DNA of 64,000 nucleotides from Microbacterium helvum (GTDB lineage Bacteria > Actinomycetota > Actinomycetes > Actinomycetales > Microbacteriaceae), in assembly GCF_014779795.1 (NCBI RefSeq), contig NZ_JACXZS010000005.1, positions 186,001 to 250,000 of the forward strand, written 5' to 3'. The stretch's first letter is position 1. Every line of letters begins with the position of its first letter. The position numbers and the translations under genes are program-made. Below, one piece after another: positions 31,775 through 37,669 of this stretch. The notes beneath the pieces were generated by a model. It saw only the letters and a list, made by a program, of their open reading frames with translations, had not been told where the DNA came from and did not search any database.

Positions 31775-32116
31775 TCAGCATGGCGGCTCGTCGGGCACGA
31801 GCTCGGTGAGGGCACGCTGGATCGCATCCATCGCGGCCGTGGGGTTGCGCTCGTCGAAGTCGATGATCCGGTCAGCCGCGCGCACCAGCCCGGCGGGCAC
31901 CTTCCGGCCGGGCACGACGGCGAGGATCAGCGGCTTCCCGAGCAGCAGCGTCATCCCGGTCTCGAGCGCGAACTTGATGTCGCCGAGGCCGACGTCGTCG
32001 GGCACCACGCTGATCGTCGCGGCCGACTCGCGCAGCTTGGGCACGAGCTCGTCGATCGCGTGCTGCATCCAGGCGCGCACCTCGGGATCGTCGAACACGT
32101 CACTGTCATGTGTCAT
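31775..32116 (-). CDS. Phage protein with nucleoside 2-deoxyribosyltransferase-like fold
   Basis: A 113-residue protein. AATISVVPDDVGLGDIKFAL and the following GKPLILAVVPGR resemble the Rossmann-like core of nucleoside 2-deoxyribosyltransferases and related nucleotide-sugar-cleaving or TIR-like folds, where an acidic residue and GKPL-type strand line the site. The catalytic Glu could be in FALETGM. The start region (ATGACACATGACAG) contains the recurrent phage motif. Family placement is tentative. Confidence 0.55.
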   Translation of the reverse strand: MTHDSDVFDDPEVRAWMQHAIDELVPKLRESAATISVVPDDVGLGDIKFALETGMTLLLGKPLILAVVPGRKVPAGLVRAADRIIDFDERNPTAAMDAIQRALTELVPDEPPC

Positions 32117-32124
32117 GTCGTATG

Positions 32125-32412
32125 TCACTTCCTGTTGATGTTGGGGGGGGTGAGGATGATCTTGAAGAACCGGCGGGTGCCCTCGATGTGCCCGGCGAGC
32201 AGCCGTGCAGCGTCGGCGTACGCGGTGAGCGTCTCGATGTTCGACGACGACCAGATCGCCAGGCGAGAGAGCTCTGCCAGGTGGCGGGCGGTGCGCTCGC
32301 ACTCCTCGCGCGCCGACGGCTCGCGCCACAGCGTCGCCTCGATCGCGAACCGCTCGGCCAGGCTCGCGAGCTCGTGACTGAGCGCGAGCCGGTCGACGTC
32401 GACGCCAGTCAC
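32125..32412 (-). CDS. Small helical phage protein, unknown function
   Basis: A 95-residue, wholly helical protein with regular Leu/Ala spacing (ALSHELASLAERFAIEA; RHLAELSRLAIW; AARLLAGHIEG) ending in FKIILTPPNINRK. The GTG start overlaps the stop of the next gene as GTGA. No motif is recognisable. Confidence 0.55.
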   Translation of the reverse strand: MTGVDVDRLALSHELASLAERFAIEATLWREPSAREECERTARHLAELSRLAIWSSSNIETLTAYADAARLLAGHIEGTRRFFKIILTPPNINRK

Positions 32413-32591
32413 GGGTCCGGCCAGTCCTCGGGTGCGGTGAGCTCGCGCACGGTCCACGATCCGTACAGCGGCATCTGGTCGTTCATGAACGTCTCGGCCT
32501 CGACGCGCGACACGAACGGGCCCGTGAACCGCGGCAGCAGCTGGTGCCCCTCGGCGTCGCGGGTCACGGTCGCGTTGATGACGTAGCTCAC
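32409..32591 (-). CDS. Small phage protein, unknown function
   Basis: A 60-residue protein with a strand-helix-strand look (YVINATVTRD; SRVEAETFMND; YGSWTVREL). The GTG at 32591 has GGAGG 5 nt upstream and overlaps its neighbour as GTGA. Confidence 0.55.
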   Translation of the reverse strand: MSYVINATVTRDAEGHQLLPRFTGPFVSRVEAETFMNDQMPLYGSWTVRELTAPEDWPDP

Positions 32592-32755
32592 GTCGGCCTC
32601 CGCTTGCACGTCGCCTCGGGCCCGTGCGCGCGGCGCGCGTAGTCCGCTGACGCCTTCACGCGCGACGGCATCGACTGCCACCCGCACGTGCGACAGTCAG
32701 CGATCCATCGACCGTCGCGCATCTGCGTGAGCTTCGGGAACGACAGCGGGCTCAC
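32588..32755 (-). CDS. Small phage zinc-finger-like protein
   Basis: A 55-residue basic protein. DCRTCGWQS gives one CxxC pair, and HGPEATC near the end could complete a zinc site. The C-terminus is arginine-rich, suggesting nucleic-acid binding. The GTG start overlaps the preceding stop. Confidence 0.5.
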   Translation of the reverse strand: MSPLSFPKLTQMRDGRWIADCRTCGWQSMPSRVKASADYARRAHGPEATCKRRPT

Positions 32756-32961
32756 GGCGTCACCGTGAGCTCGTCGAAGTTGCCGGTGACCTTCACGCCC
32801 GGGATCTCCGATTCGAGCTCGACCGCGAGGTGCCGGCTCCACTCGATCAGCTGCTCGAAGTCGTCAGCGTCGAGCTCGCCCGCGTCGATCGTGATCGTGA
32901 TCTTCGTGTGGATCTTGGCGCCGGGCGTGATCGGGCTCACACGCGCGCCCTCGCCGGTCAT
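32752..32961 (-). CDS. Small acidic phage protein, unknown function
   Basis: A 69-residue acidic protein with a strand (HTKITITIDAGEL) followed by a helix (DDFEQLIEWSRHLAVEL) and a final strand (GVKVTGNFDELTV). The simple alpha/beta layout and ATGA overlap with the HTH gene suggest a partner protein, but I know no family. Confidence 0.55.
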   Translation of the reverse strand: MTGEGARVSPITPGAKIHTKITITIDAGELDADDFEQLIEWSRHLAVELESEIPGVKVTGNFDELTVTP

Positions 32962-33380
32962 CCGCGGATCCTCTTGATCGTGGCGAGCGGGACGACGAGC
33001 GAGCCGTTCGCGCCGAACGGGACGACGCCGAAGTAGTCGCGGTGTGTGGCGATCGCGTGCCGGCTGATCCCGAGGATCTCGGCGGCCTGGTCGAGCGTGA
33101 GGAACGACGGCAGCGCGGCCGCGGCGTCGATCGCGCGCCGTACTCCGGTGTCGACCAGGTGCTCGATCGACTGCTGCGGCTGCAGCTGCACGACGTCGCC
33201 GGCGGGACGTGGCGTGCGCTCGGCGCCGACGGGGATCATCCAGCGGCCGCGGTCGTCCTTGTACGCGCCGGGCAGCTCGTCGTCCTCAAGCCAGCGCTTC
33301 ACGGTGCGCTCGGTCTTGCCGACGAGCTCGGCGTACTTCGCGGCGGGGAGCGCGGGCGTCGTGTCATAGGTCAGTGTCAT
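32958..33380 (-). CDS. DNA-binding protein with two HTH segments
   Basis: A 140-residue protein with two helix-turn-helix regions. The first, residues 12-40 (AAKYAELVGKTERTVKRWLE), looks like a MerR/excisionase-type winged helix with the GRWMIP wing. The second, residues 93-112 (LTLDQAAEILGISRHAIATH), is of the HTH_17 kind. Two such domains in one protein suggest binding to paired sites, as an excisionase, terminase-related or regulatory protein. Its start lies in the sequence AAAGGAAACGACACATGAC that recurs at gene 30679. Confidence 0.7.
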   Translation of the reverse strand: MTLTYDTTPALPAAKYAELVGKTERTVKRWLEDDELPGAYKDDRGRWMIPVGAERTPRPAGDVVQLQPQQSIEHLVDTGVRRAIDAAAALPSFLTLDQAAEILGISRHAIATHRDYFGVVPFGANGSLVVPLATIKRIRG

Positions 33381-33400
33381 GTGTCGTTTCCTTTGTCATA
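33371..33400 (-). promoter_or_regulatory. Start-associated repeat at the double-HTH gene
   Basis: On the minus strand AAAGGAAACGACACATGACA covers ribosome site and start codon. It matches the start region of gene 30679-30933 in most positions, through the first four codons (MTLT in both proteins). Confidence 0.5.
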
Positions 33401-33581
33401 GGTGGGTTGGGGTGGGGTGCCACGGCATCGGCGCTCGGCCGACGAGGTGACGGTGCCGGTGGATCTTGCGGACGGATGCCGCGACCCGATCCGGCAGGGG
33501 TCTGGTCTTGTATCCGCAGCCGTCGACGAGGCACACGTAGCGCCACATCTGGTCGGGTTCGCTGCGGATGACGTCGATCAT
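33396..33581 (-). CDS. Small phage zinc-finger-like protein
   Basis: A 61-residue basic protein. VCLVDGCGYKTRPL holds a Cys pair with C2H2-like spacing, and RKIHRHRHLVG supplies histidines 25 residues later, so a single zinc finger is likely. The ATG overlaps the preceding stop as ATGA. Confidence 0.55.
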   Translation of the reverse strand: MIDVIRSEPDQMWRYVCLVDGCGYKTRPLPDRVAASVRKIHRHRHLVGRAPMPWHPTPTHL

Positions 33582-33811
33582 GAGAGCGCGGCGGGGATCC
33601 GGTCGGCGTTGAGCTCGGTCCAGCAGCGGTCGCAGATCCGGTGTCCGAGGTCGGCGTGCCAGTACATCGGTTCCCGGGTGGCGACCTTGCACCGTGGGCA
33701 GACGATCGGGATCTTCCGGCCTTTGCGTGAGGTGACCTGCAGCTGAGTGCCGTGGGGTCTGCGGAACGGTCCGAGCTCACGTGCGCGCGTGGTTTCGGTG
33801 GGTTGCGTCAT
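33578..33811 (-). CDS. Small phage zinc-ribbon protein
   Basis: A 77-residue protein with two CxxC pairs, CPRC near residue 38 and CDRC near residue 60, in zinc-ribbon spacing, and basic N-terminal residues. Probably binds nucleic acid or a protein partner. No precise family is recognised. Confidence 0.6.
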   Translation of the reverse strand: MTQPTETTRARELGPFRRPHGTQLQVTSRKGRKIPIVCPRCKVATREPMYWHADLGHRICDRCWTELNADRIPAALS

Positions 33812-34099
33812 GTAGATCGGCTTTCTGATCGTGTCGGCTGGCTGGTGGGCGGACGGGGAGTCTTTGACTACCTGCCCCGCCCCGCCGGATCCCCCGAGCT
33901 CGCCGCCGAACCGGATGAAGGCACCACAATCACCGCTCCGGGCTTGGAACGGTGCAGTTGTGGTCCGTCCTGGCGCGCGTGCGCTGGCGTGCAGAACGGG
34001 GCCGCCCCCGGGGTTGGGCGAGATAGATCCCGGTGTCCATCGAGTTACGGCTGAGGACCAAAAGGAGCGCCGCGCCGACCGTCGCCGGCGATTCAGTGT
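33812..34099. other. Gap of 288 bp without a supported gene
   Basis: I see no convincing gene here. A 36-codon arginine-rich frame on the minus strand (ATG at 34040) lacks a ribosome site. TTTGACTAC at 33871-33879 and AT-richer bases may belong to a promoter for the genes to the left. It is the largest gap within the early block, so it is the most likely place for an internal promoter. Confidence 0.4.
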
Positions 34100-34363
34100 T
34101 CAGCTGCCGGATGGACCTCCCTTCGCCGAGGTCAGGGGCTTGCGCCGGGCGTACAGCACCCGGAAACCTGTGTCGTTGCGGAAGAATGCCTCGAACCCGG
34201 CATCGTCCAGACCGGCGCCCATCGCGCGCAGCAGATCCGCCGCGAGGTCGAGCGGCATCCCGCCCAGCGAGAGCGCGGCGATCGCCCACTCGGCATCGAG
34301 CGGCGCCGGCCGTGGCACGGCCATGTTCCGCACCTCGAGCTCGTCGACGTCAGGACGCATCAT
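34100..34363 (-). CDS. Small phage protein, unknown function
   Basis: An 87-residue protein with helix-forming stretches (DAEWAIAALSLGGMPLDLAA; DLLRAMGAGLDDAGFEAFF) and a basic end (RVLYARRKPLTSAKGG). GAGGAGG precedes the first of two adjacent ATG codons by 6 nt. Not recognised. Confidence 0.55.
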   Translation of the reverse strand: MMRPDVDELEVRNMAVPRPAPLDAEWAIAALSLGGMPLDLAADLLRAMGAGLDDAGFEAFFRNDTGFRVLYARRKPLTSAKGGPSGS

Positions 34364-34538
34364 GCGGGCCCTCCTCGTCGACGGGCGTGATCGCGTCGAG
34401 GACCTCGTCGCGCAGCGCTTCGAGCTCTGCCACGAGTGGGCTGTTGCGTCGCAGCTCGGCCTCATGGATGCGGCGCGCGAACACGACCGCGATGCGCGCA
34501 CGATCCTGCACGTACTGGGGGACGATCGGGGCCGTCAT
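34350..34538 (-). CDS. Small helical phage protein, unknown function
   Basis: A 62-residue protein formed by two helices (DRARIAVVFARRIHEAELRR; LVAELEALRDEVLDAI). It overlaps the following gene by 14 bp and the preceding one as ATGA. Not recognised. Confidence 0.55.
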   Translation of the reverse strand: MTAPIVPQYVQDRARIAVVFARRIHEAELRRNSPLVAELEALRDEVLDAITPVDEEGPHDAS

Positions 34539-34948
34539 ATGGTGCCTCCCGCGCCGAAGTTCGGCAGCAGCTTGCGGCCGTCCGGGCGTCCCCACAGGTG
34601 CAGGGCGTGCTCGGCGATGTTCACGTGATCCGACATCGGCGCGAACAGCTGGTACGACCAGCCCGTGTCGCCCCACACCGCGCGGTGCAGCAGCGCGAGC
34701 TCCTCGTATGCCGGCATCCGGTCACGATGCGAGATCGACGCATGCACCCACGGGCCGCCGGCCGTGTCGGCCTCGTCGACGAACGGGTACAGGTCATGGG
34801 AGATCAGGATGCGCATCGGCTCGCGCAGATGATCGATGCGCCACGTGCGGCCGTCGTCGACGCCGAACAGGATCAGCGGCTGCGGCACGCCCCACACCAT
34901 GCGGCCGAGCCGCCGGCGCACGTCCAGGATGTTCAGGTCTTCCCTCAC
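34535..34948 (-). CDS. Phage protein with DUF7694-like domain
   Basis: A 137-residue protein. The C-terminal half (MPAYEELALLHRAVWG, GWSYQLFAP, HVNIAEHALHLWG) matches a pattern I recall from many actinophage proteins grouped as DUF7694, whose role is unknown. The GTG start overlaps the preceding gene as GTGA. It lies in the early region among tiny genes. Confidence 0.6.
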   Translation of the reverse strand: MREDLNILDVRRRLGRMVWGVPQPLILFGVDDGRTWRIDHLREPMRILISHDLYPFVDEADTAGGPWVHASISHRDRMPAYEELALLHRAVWGDTGWSYQLFAPMSDHVNIAEHALHLWGRPDGRKLLPNFGAGGTI

Positions 34949-35148
34949 GATGCCGCCTCGTCGAGTTCCTCGGCGCGCGTCAGCAGGACGATCGCCAGCT
35001 GGCTGAGCGCCCGCGCGAGCTGCTCGCGCGGGACAGGCACGCCGTCGCGGCGTTCGGCGTAGTGAGCGAGCACGTCACCGTGCTCACCGTGTTGTATGTA
35101 CACGACCGCGACCGTGCCCTCGGGCACCTCGAACTCGAGCCCCTTCAC
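34945..35148 (-). CDS. Small phage protein, unknown function
   Basis: A 67-residue protein, with strands first (GLEFEVPEGTVAVVYIQHG) and one helix after (REQLARALSQLAIVLLTRAE). The GTG start overlaps the small membrane gene as GTGA. Not recognised. Confidence 0.55.
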   Translation of the reverse strand: MKGLEFEVPEGTVAVVYIQHGEHGDVLAHYAERRDGVPVPREQLARALSQLAIVLLTRAEELDEAAS

Positions 35149-35276
35149 AGCTGACCACCCGCGCCGAGCAGGATCACCAGCAGCAGCACGCCGACCACCG
35201 CGGCCGCGAACACGGCACCCGCCGCGATCGCAATCGCCGGCCGCGGATCCCGACGCGCCCACGCCGGCCGCGTCAC
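35145..35276 (-). CDS. 43-residue single-span membrane protein
   Basis: A short gene with GTG start whose both ends overlap neighbours as GTGA, which strongly supports it. The product has a basic N-terminus (TRPAWARRDPRP) and one hydrophobic helix (IAIAAGAVFAAAVVGVLLLV), ending in GAGGQL. The charge pattern predicts the N-terminus inside. Role unknown. Confidence 0.6.
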   Translation of the reverse strand: MTRPAWARRDPRPAIAIAAGAVFAAAVVGVLLLVILLGAGGQL

Positions 35277-35650
35277 GATGACGCCTCCTCGATCGTGATC
35301 ATCGGACCCGCAGCGGCCGCGGCGAGCCGTGCGAGCTCGCGCGCTTCATCGGCAACGAGATACTCGTTCCAGACGCGATCGCCGCGCCGACGCGGGAACG
35401 GCATCGCGGGCCACCAGTCGCCGGCATGGAGGGTGTCGAACCCGATCCAGCCGTCCTCGTCGACGCCGTACGTGATGCCGCCATGCGCGTCGATGCCGCT
35501 CGCCTGCAGGTCCGCGATCGCGCGCCACGGGTGATCGTCGGGCAGCCGCACGTACCCGTTCACGGCGCCGTAGACCGGGGCGCGCAACGTCGCCCATTCG
35601 ATGCCAGCCTCGACGCCGCGATCGAGCGCCTGGTCGAAGTTGATGCTCAT
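35273..35650 (-). CDS. Phage protein, unknown function
   Basis: A 125-residue protein with many tryptophans (GIEWATLR, HPWRAI, GWIGFD, GDWWPAMPF, VWNEYL). The last 35 residues form an alanine-rich helix. The ATG overlaps the preceding gene as ATGA. No family recognised. Confidence 0.55.
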   Translation of the reverse strand: MSINFDQALDRGVEAGIEWATLRAPVYGAVNGYVRLPDDHPWRAIADLQASGIDAHGGITYGVDEDGWIGFDTLHAGDWWPAMPFPRRRGDRVWNEYLVADEARELARLAAAAAGPMITIEEASS

Positions 35651-36081
35651 AGCCAGCTCTCGACAATCACGGGGTCGTCCTCGTCTGAACGAGGGATCAT
35701 GACGAGGCCGGCGGGCAGCATCGCGCGCAGCGCCTCGATAGATGGGGCGATCAGGATCCCCTCGGTGTACGACAGGCCGGCGGCATCGACGGTCCAGAGT
35801 CGGGCGACCGCCGACGACGGGTAGTCCGCCGGCCTGTCGTACACGGTCCACACGGCGAGGGCGGCATCGTCGCGTGGCTTCTCGTGGCATCCGCACGCGC
35901 AGCCGGTGCACCACTGGTGCGTGCCCAGGTCGCACGCCGGCGACACGTCCTCGTGCAGCCGCGTCGCGGTCCAGTCGTGACAGTGGCCGCAGTAGCCCTC
36001 ACGCGCGTCGTTGGCGTTGTGCGACGTGCGACCGCACTTCGGGCACGTGAACGCCGGCGTCCCCCCGGATGCCTCGGCCAC
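35647..36081 (-). CDS. Phage protein with cysteine-rich zinc-binding N-terminus
   Basis: A 144-residue protein. Residues 11-65 contain at least nine Cys (CPKCGRTSHN, YCGHCHDW, PACDLG, WCTGCACGCHEK), enough for two zinc sites of ribbon or knuckle type. The C-terminal half is a small alpha/beta domain (AVWTVYDRP; SIEALRAMLPAGLVMIP). GTG start. Probably nucleic-acid or protein binding. Confidence 0.6.
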   Translation of the reverse strand: MAEASGGTPAFTCPKCGRTSHNANDAREGYCGHCHDWTATRLHEDVSPACDLGTHQWCTGCACGCHEKPRDDAALAVWTVYDRPADYPSSAVARLWTVDAAGLSYTEGILIAPSIEALRAMLPAGLVMIPRSDEDDPVIVESWL

Positions 36082-36084
36082 GGC

Positions 36085-36267
36085 TCAGCCTCGCTCCCGG
36101 CGCTGGGCCGCGATGTAGTCGCGCTCGTAGACCGCAGCCGTGCGCACCCGGTTGATCCACGCGTTCGCGTCATCGAGTCGCCGCTTGCCGTCAGCGAGCT
36201 CCTCTTCCGTCACCCCGCGCTGCCGCATCCACGCCTCCGGATCCGGCGTCGACGGCCGCACGGTCAC
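36085..36267 (-). CDS. Small phage protein, unknown function
   Basis: A 60-residue charged helical protein (WMRQRGVTEEELADGKRRL; DDANAWINRVRTAAVYERD). The GTG overlaps the stop of the excisionase-like gene as GTGA, so the two are probably made together. Confidence 0.55.
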   Translation of the reverse strand: MTVRPSTPDPEAWMRQRGVTEEELADGKRRLDDANAWINRVRTAAVYERDYIAAQRRERG

Positions 36268-36461
36268 GACGCGATCCGCTCTTCGCGCTCGGCCACTAGG
36301 CGATCGATCTCGTCGGGATCGAACAGGAAGTGTCCGCGGTAGCCCGGCACGGTCATCGCGGGTGCCAGACGCCCCTTCTGTACCCATCGAATGAGAGTCG
36401 ACCGGTTCACGCCGAGCACCTCGGCCGCTTCGGCTGTGGGGATGAGATCGCGCGATGCCAT
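36264..36461 (-). CDS. Excisionase-like HTH protein
   Basis: A 65-residue DNA-binding protein of the MerR/AlpA (HTH_17) type: LIPTAEAAEVLGVNRSTLIRWVQKGRL is an almost complete family motif (written here in the parts LIPTAEAAEVLGVNR and STLIRWVQKGRL), followed by the wing GYRGHFLFDPDEIDRLV. Position as first leftward gene, divergent from the repressor, suggests a recombination directionality factor or Cro-like early regulator. A GTG at 36470 would add three residues and lies 8 nt from a TTAACT box; ATG 36461 is the conventional choice. Confidence 0.75.
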   Translation of the reverse strand: MASRDLIPTAEAAEVLGVNRSTLIRWVQKGRLAPAMTVPGYRGHFLFDPDEIDRLVAEREERIAS

Positions 36462-36470
36462 AAGTGCCAC

Positions 36471-36550
36471 ATTGCACTAGTTAACGTGAGACTCGCTACA
36501 TTGCACTAGTTACGGCGTGTCGGGGTTCAGCATCCTTGCACTATCTACGG
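36471..36550. promoter_or_regulatory. Three operator-like repeats between repressor and excisionase genes
   Basis: ATTGCACTAGTTAACG at 36471-36486, ATTGCACTAGTTACGG at 36500-36515 and CTTGCACTATCTACGG at 36535-36550 are variants of one 16-mer in the same orientation. The third abuts the repressor's -10 box; the first overlaps the start region of the leftward gene. This is the arrangement of a repressor-controlled divergent promoter. Confidence 0.7.
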
Positions 36551-36552
36551 CA

Positions 36553-36558
36553 TAGCCT
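36553..36558 (+). promoter_or_regulatory. -10 box of the repressor gene (leaderless)
   Basis: TAGCCT lies exactly 6 nt before the GTG at 36565, with no ribosome site between. The operator-like repeat ends 3 nt upstream, so repressor could block its own promoter. Confidence 0.6.
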
Positions 36559-36564
36559 GAGACT

Positions 36565-36879
36565 GTGACCATGACGATTTCACCCATTGTCGACGACCAG
36601 GTCGCCGACGACGACCGGTTCGGGATGGATCTCGCCGATCGCATGACCAAAGCGCTGCGCCACAGTGGCATCGGCGTGCAGGAGATGGCTGACTACCTCG
36701 AGGTGTCACGCAACGCCGTCAGCAGCTGGATCAACGGCCGCAACGAACCGCGCCGGCGCGACCTGCGCGCGTTCGCGCTACGCACCGGCTACCCGATGTC
36801 GTGGCTCGAGAAGGGCAAGCGCGCGCCGCTCGACCTGAGCCCGGATGCCGAGGGGCTGGATTCCGTTACTCGGCATTAA
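36565..36879 (+). CDS. Phage immunity repressor, prophage (truncated) form
   Basis: A 104-residue protein with one HTH_3 domain (residues 25-85). GIGVQEMADYLEVSRNAVSSW is the helix-turn-helix and YPMSWLEKGKRAP the end of the domain. The C-terminus lies in the attachment core: the last codons GTT ACT CGG CAT TAA belong to the 15-bp sequence shared with the left end. In the circular phage the frame should continue for 31 further residues, so the gene is probably shortened by integration. The short form would be the stable, active one by analogy with mycobacteriophage integration-dependent immunity. The GTG at 36565 suits leaderless expression; ATG 36571 is an alternative. Confidence 0.8.
   Translation: MTMTISPIVDDQVADDDRFGMDLADRMTKALRHSGIGVQEMADYLEVSRNAVSSWINGRNEPRRRDLRAFALRTGYPMSWLEKGKRAPLDLSPDAEGLDSVTRH
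36864..36878. other. attR core (candidate), inside the repressor's last codons
   Basis: CGTTACTCGGCATTA matches the left core at 14362-14376 except for one base (C for T). The repressor stop codon TAA begins with the last two bases of the core and is completed by host DNA. Confidence 0.55.
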
Positions 36880-36906
36880 CCGAAATCGCGGTCCTGGCGG
36901 CATCCC

Positions 36907-37629
36907 TCACATGAAGAGTGCCAGGATGCCGCGCACGAGCACCACCGTCGCCCCGGCCCACGCGATCACGAGCATCGCGGCGCGCGCGATGCGCGGAGCG
37001 ACGTTGCGCGACAGCACGGTGCCGATCGCGATGCCCGCGATCGTCGCGACCACGAGCGTGCCGACATCCTCGATCGGCGTCACCGGGATGCCGCGGAGGG
37101 CGACCGTCACGATGTCGAACGCGATGAAGATCAACTGCGCGCTCGCGGCGAAGCTCCGCTGTCCCCAGCGGTCACCGACGGCGTACGCGGCCAGTGGCGG
37201 GCCGCCCAGACCGCTCGCGACGTTCATGAACCCGGCGGCCGCTCCCGAGGCGATCGCGCCGCGACGGCCGGTGAGCGAGGCCGACACCGTGGGCAGGTGC
37301 CCTGCCAGCAGCGCGACGTAGGCCATCGCCGCGATGACGAGCAGCAGCGCGGCGTCGGGCAGCAGGCGCACCAGCAGGGCGCCGAACGGAGCCGCGATCA
37401 GGCCGGGCCAGATGAGCCACCACGAACGCTTCCAGTCGATGTGCCGCCACACCATCGGGATCGCCACCAGCGAGGCCACGAGGGCGAGCAGGACGGCGAG
37501 CGTCACGCCCTCGACGGGGCCGTACAGCAGGACGATGGGGCCGACCAGTACCAGCACGAACCCGAGTCCGGTGATGCGCTGGATGATCGCGGCGACGAAC
37601 GTCGCGATGCCCGCAAGGATGACAGTCAC
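36907..37629 (-). CDS. TauE/SafE family permease
   Basis: A 240-residue membrane protein with about eight hydrophobic segments. The two-repeat plan of the family is visible: TFVAAIIQRITGLGFVLV at the start and ASGAAAGFMNVASGLGGPPL in the second half, with the conserved GxGGP. Members export sulfite, sulfonates or related anions; the substrate here is unknown. The GTG at 37629 has a TAGACT box 8 nt upstream, suggesting a leaderless transcript. Without the prophage it would lie directly upstream of the monooxygenase gene. Confidence 0.82.
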   Translation of the reverse strand: MTVILAGIATFVAAIIQRITGLGFVLVLVGPIVLLYGPVEGVTLAVLLALVASLVAIPMVWRHIDWKRSWWLIWPGLIAAPFGALLVRLLPDAALLLVIAAMAYVALLAGHLPTVSASLTGRRGAIASGAAAGFMNVASGLGGPPLAAYAVGDRWGQRSFAASAQLIFIAFDIVTVALRGIPVTPIEDVGTLVVATIAGIAIGTVLSRNVAPRIARAAMLVIAWAGATVVLVRGILALFM

Positions 37630-37637
37630 GGGGTTCC

Positions 37638-37643
37638 AGTCTA
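37638..37643 (-). promoter_or_regulatory. -10 box of the TauE-type gene
   Basis: Minus-strand TAGACT, 8 nt before the GTG at 37629, no ribosome site between. A -35 box is not recognisable. Confidence 0.4.
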
Positions 37644-37669
37644 GGCGGGGGAGCGGACTGCCCCCGCGC

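Larger units (their letters stand above)
14362..36878. mobile_element. Integrated prophage, siphovirus-like, about 22.5 kb
   Basis: The element has two tyrosine recombinases at its left end, a repressor and excisionase-like gene at its right end, and a full head and tail module in between. The modules are terminase, portal, protease, HK97 capsid, connectors, tail tube, tape measure and tail-tip proteins. Its boundaries are a 15-bp sequence shared with one mismatch by both ends. Outside it, monooxygenase and TauE genes would be neighbours on the minus strand. I see no primase, helicase or polymerase, so it may depend on the host for replication. No gene looks broken, so it may be functional. 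No tRNA is at the insertion site. Confidence 0.9.

Noticed and set aside
33930..34040. A 36-codon arginine-rich ORF in the phage gap
   Set aside because: No ribosome site, no overlap with neighbours and a composition like non-coding frames.
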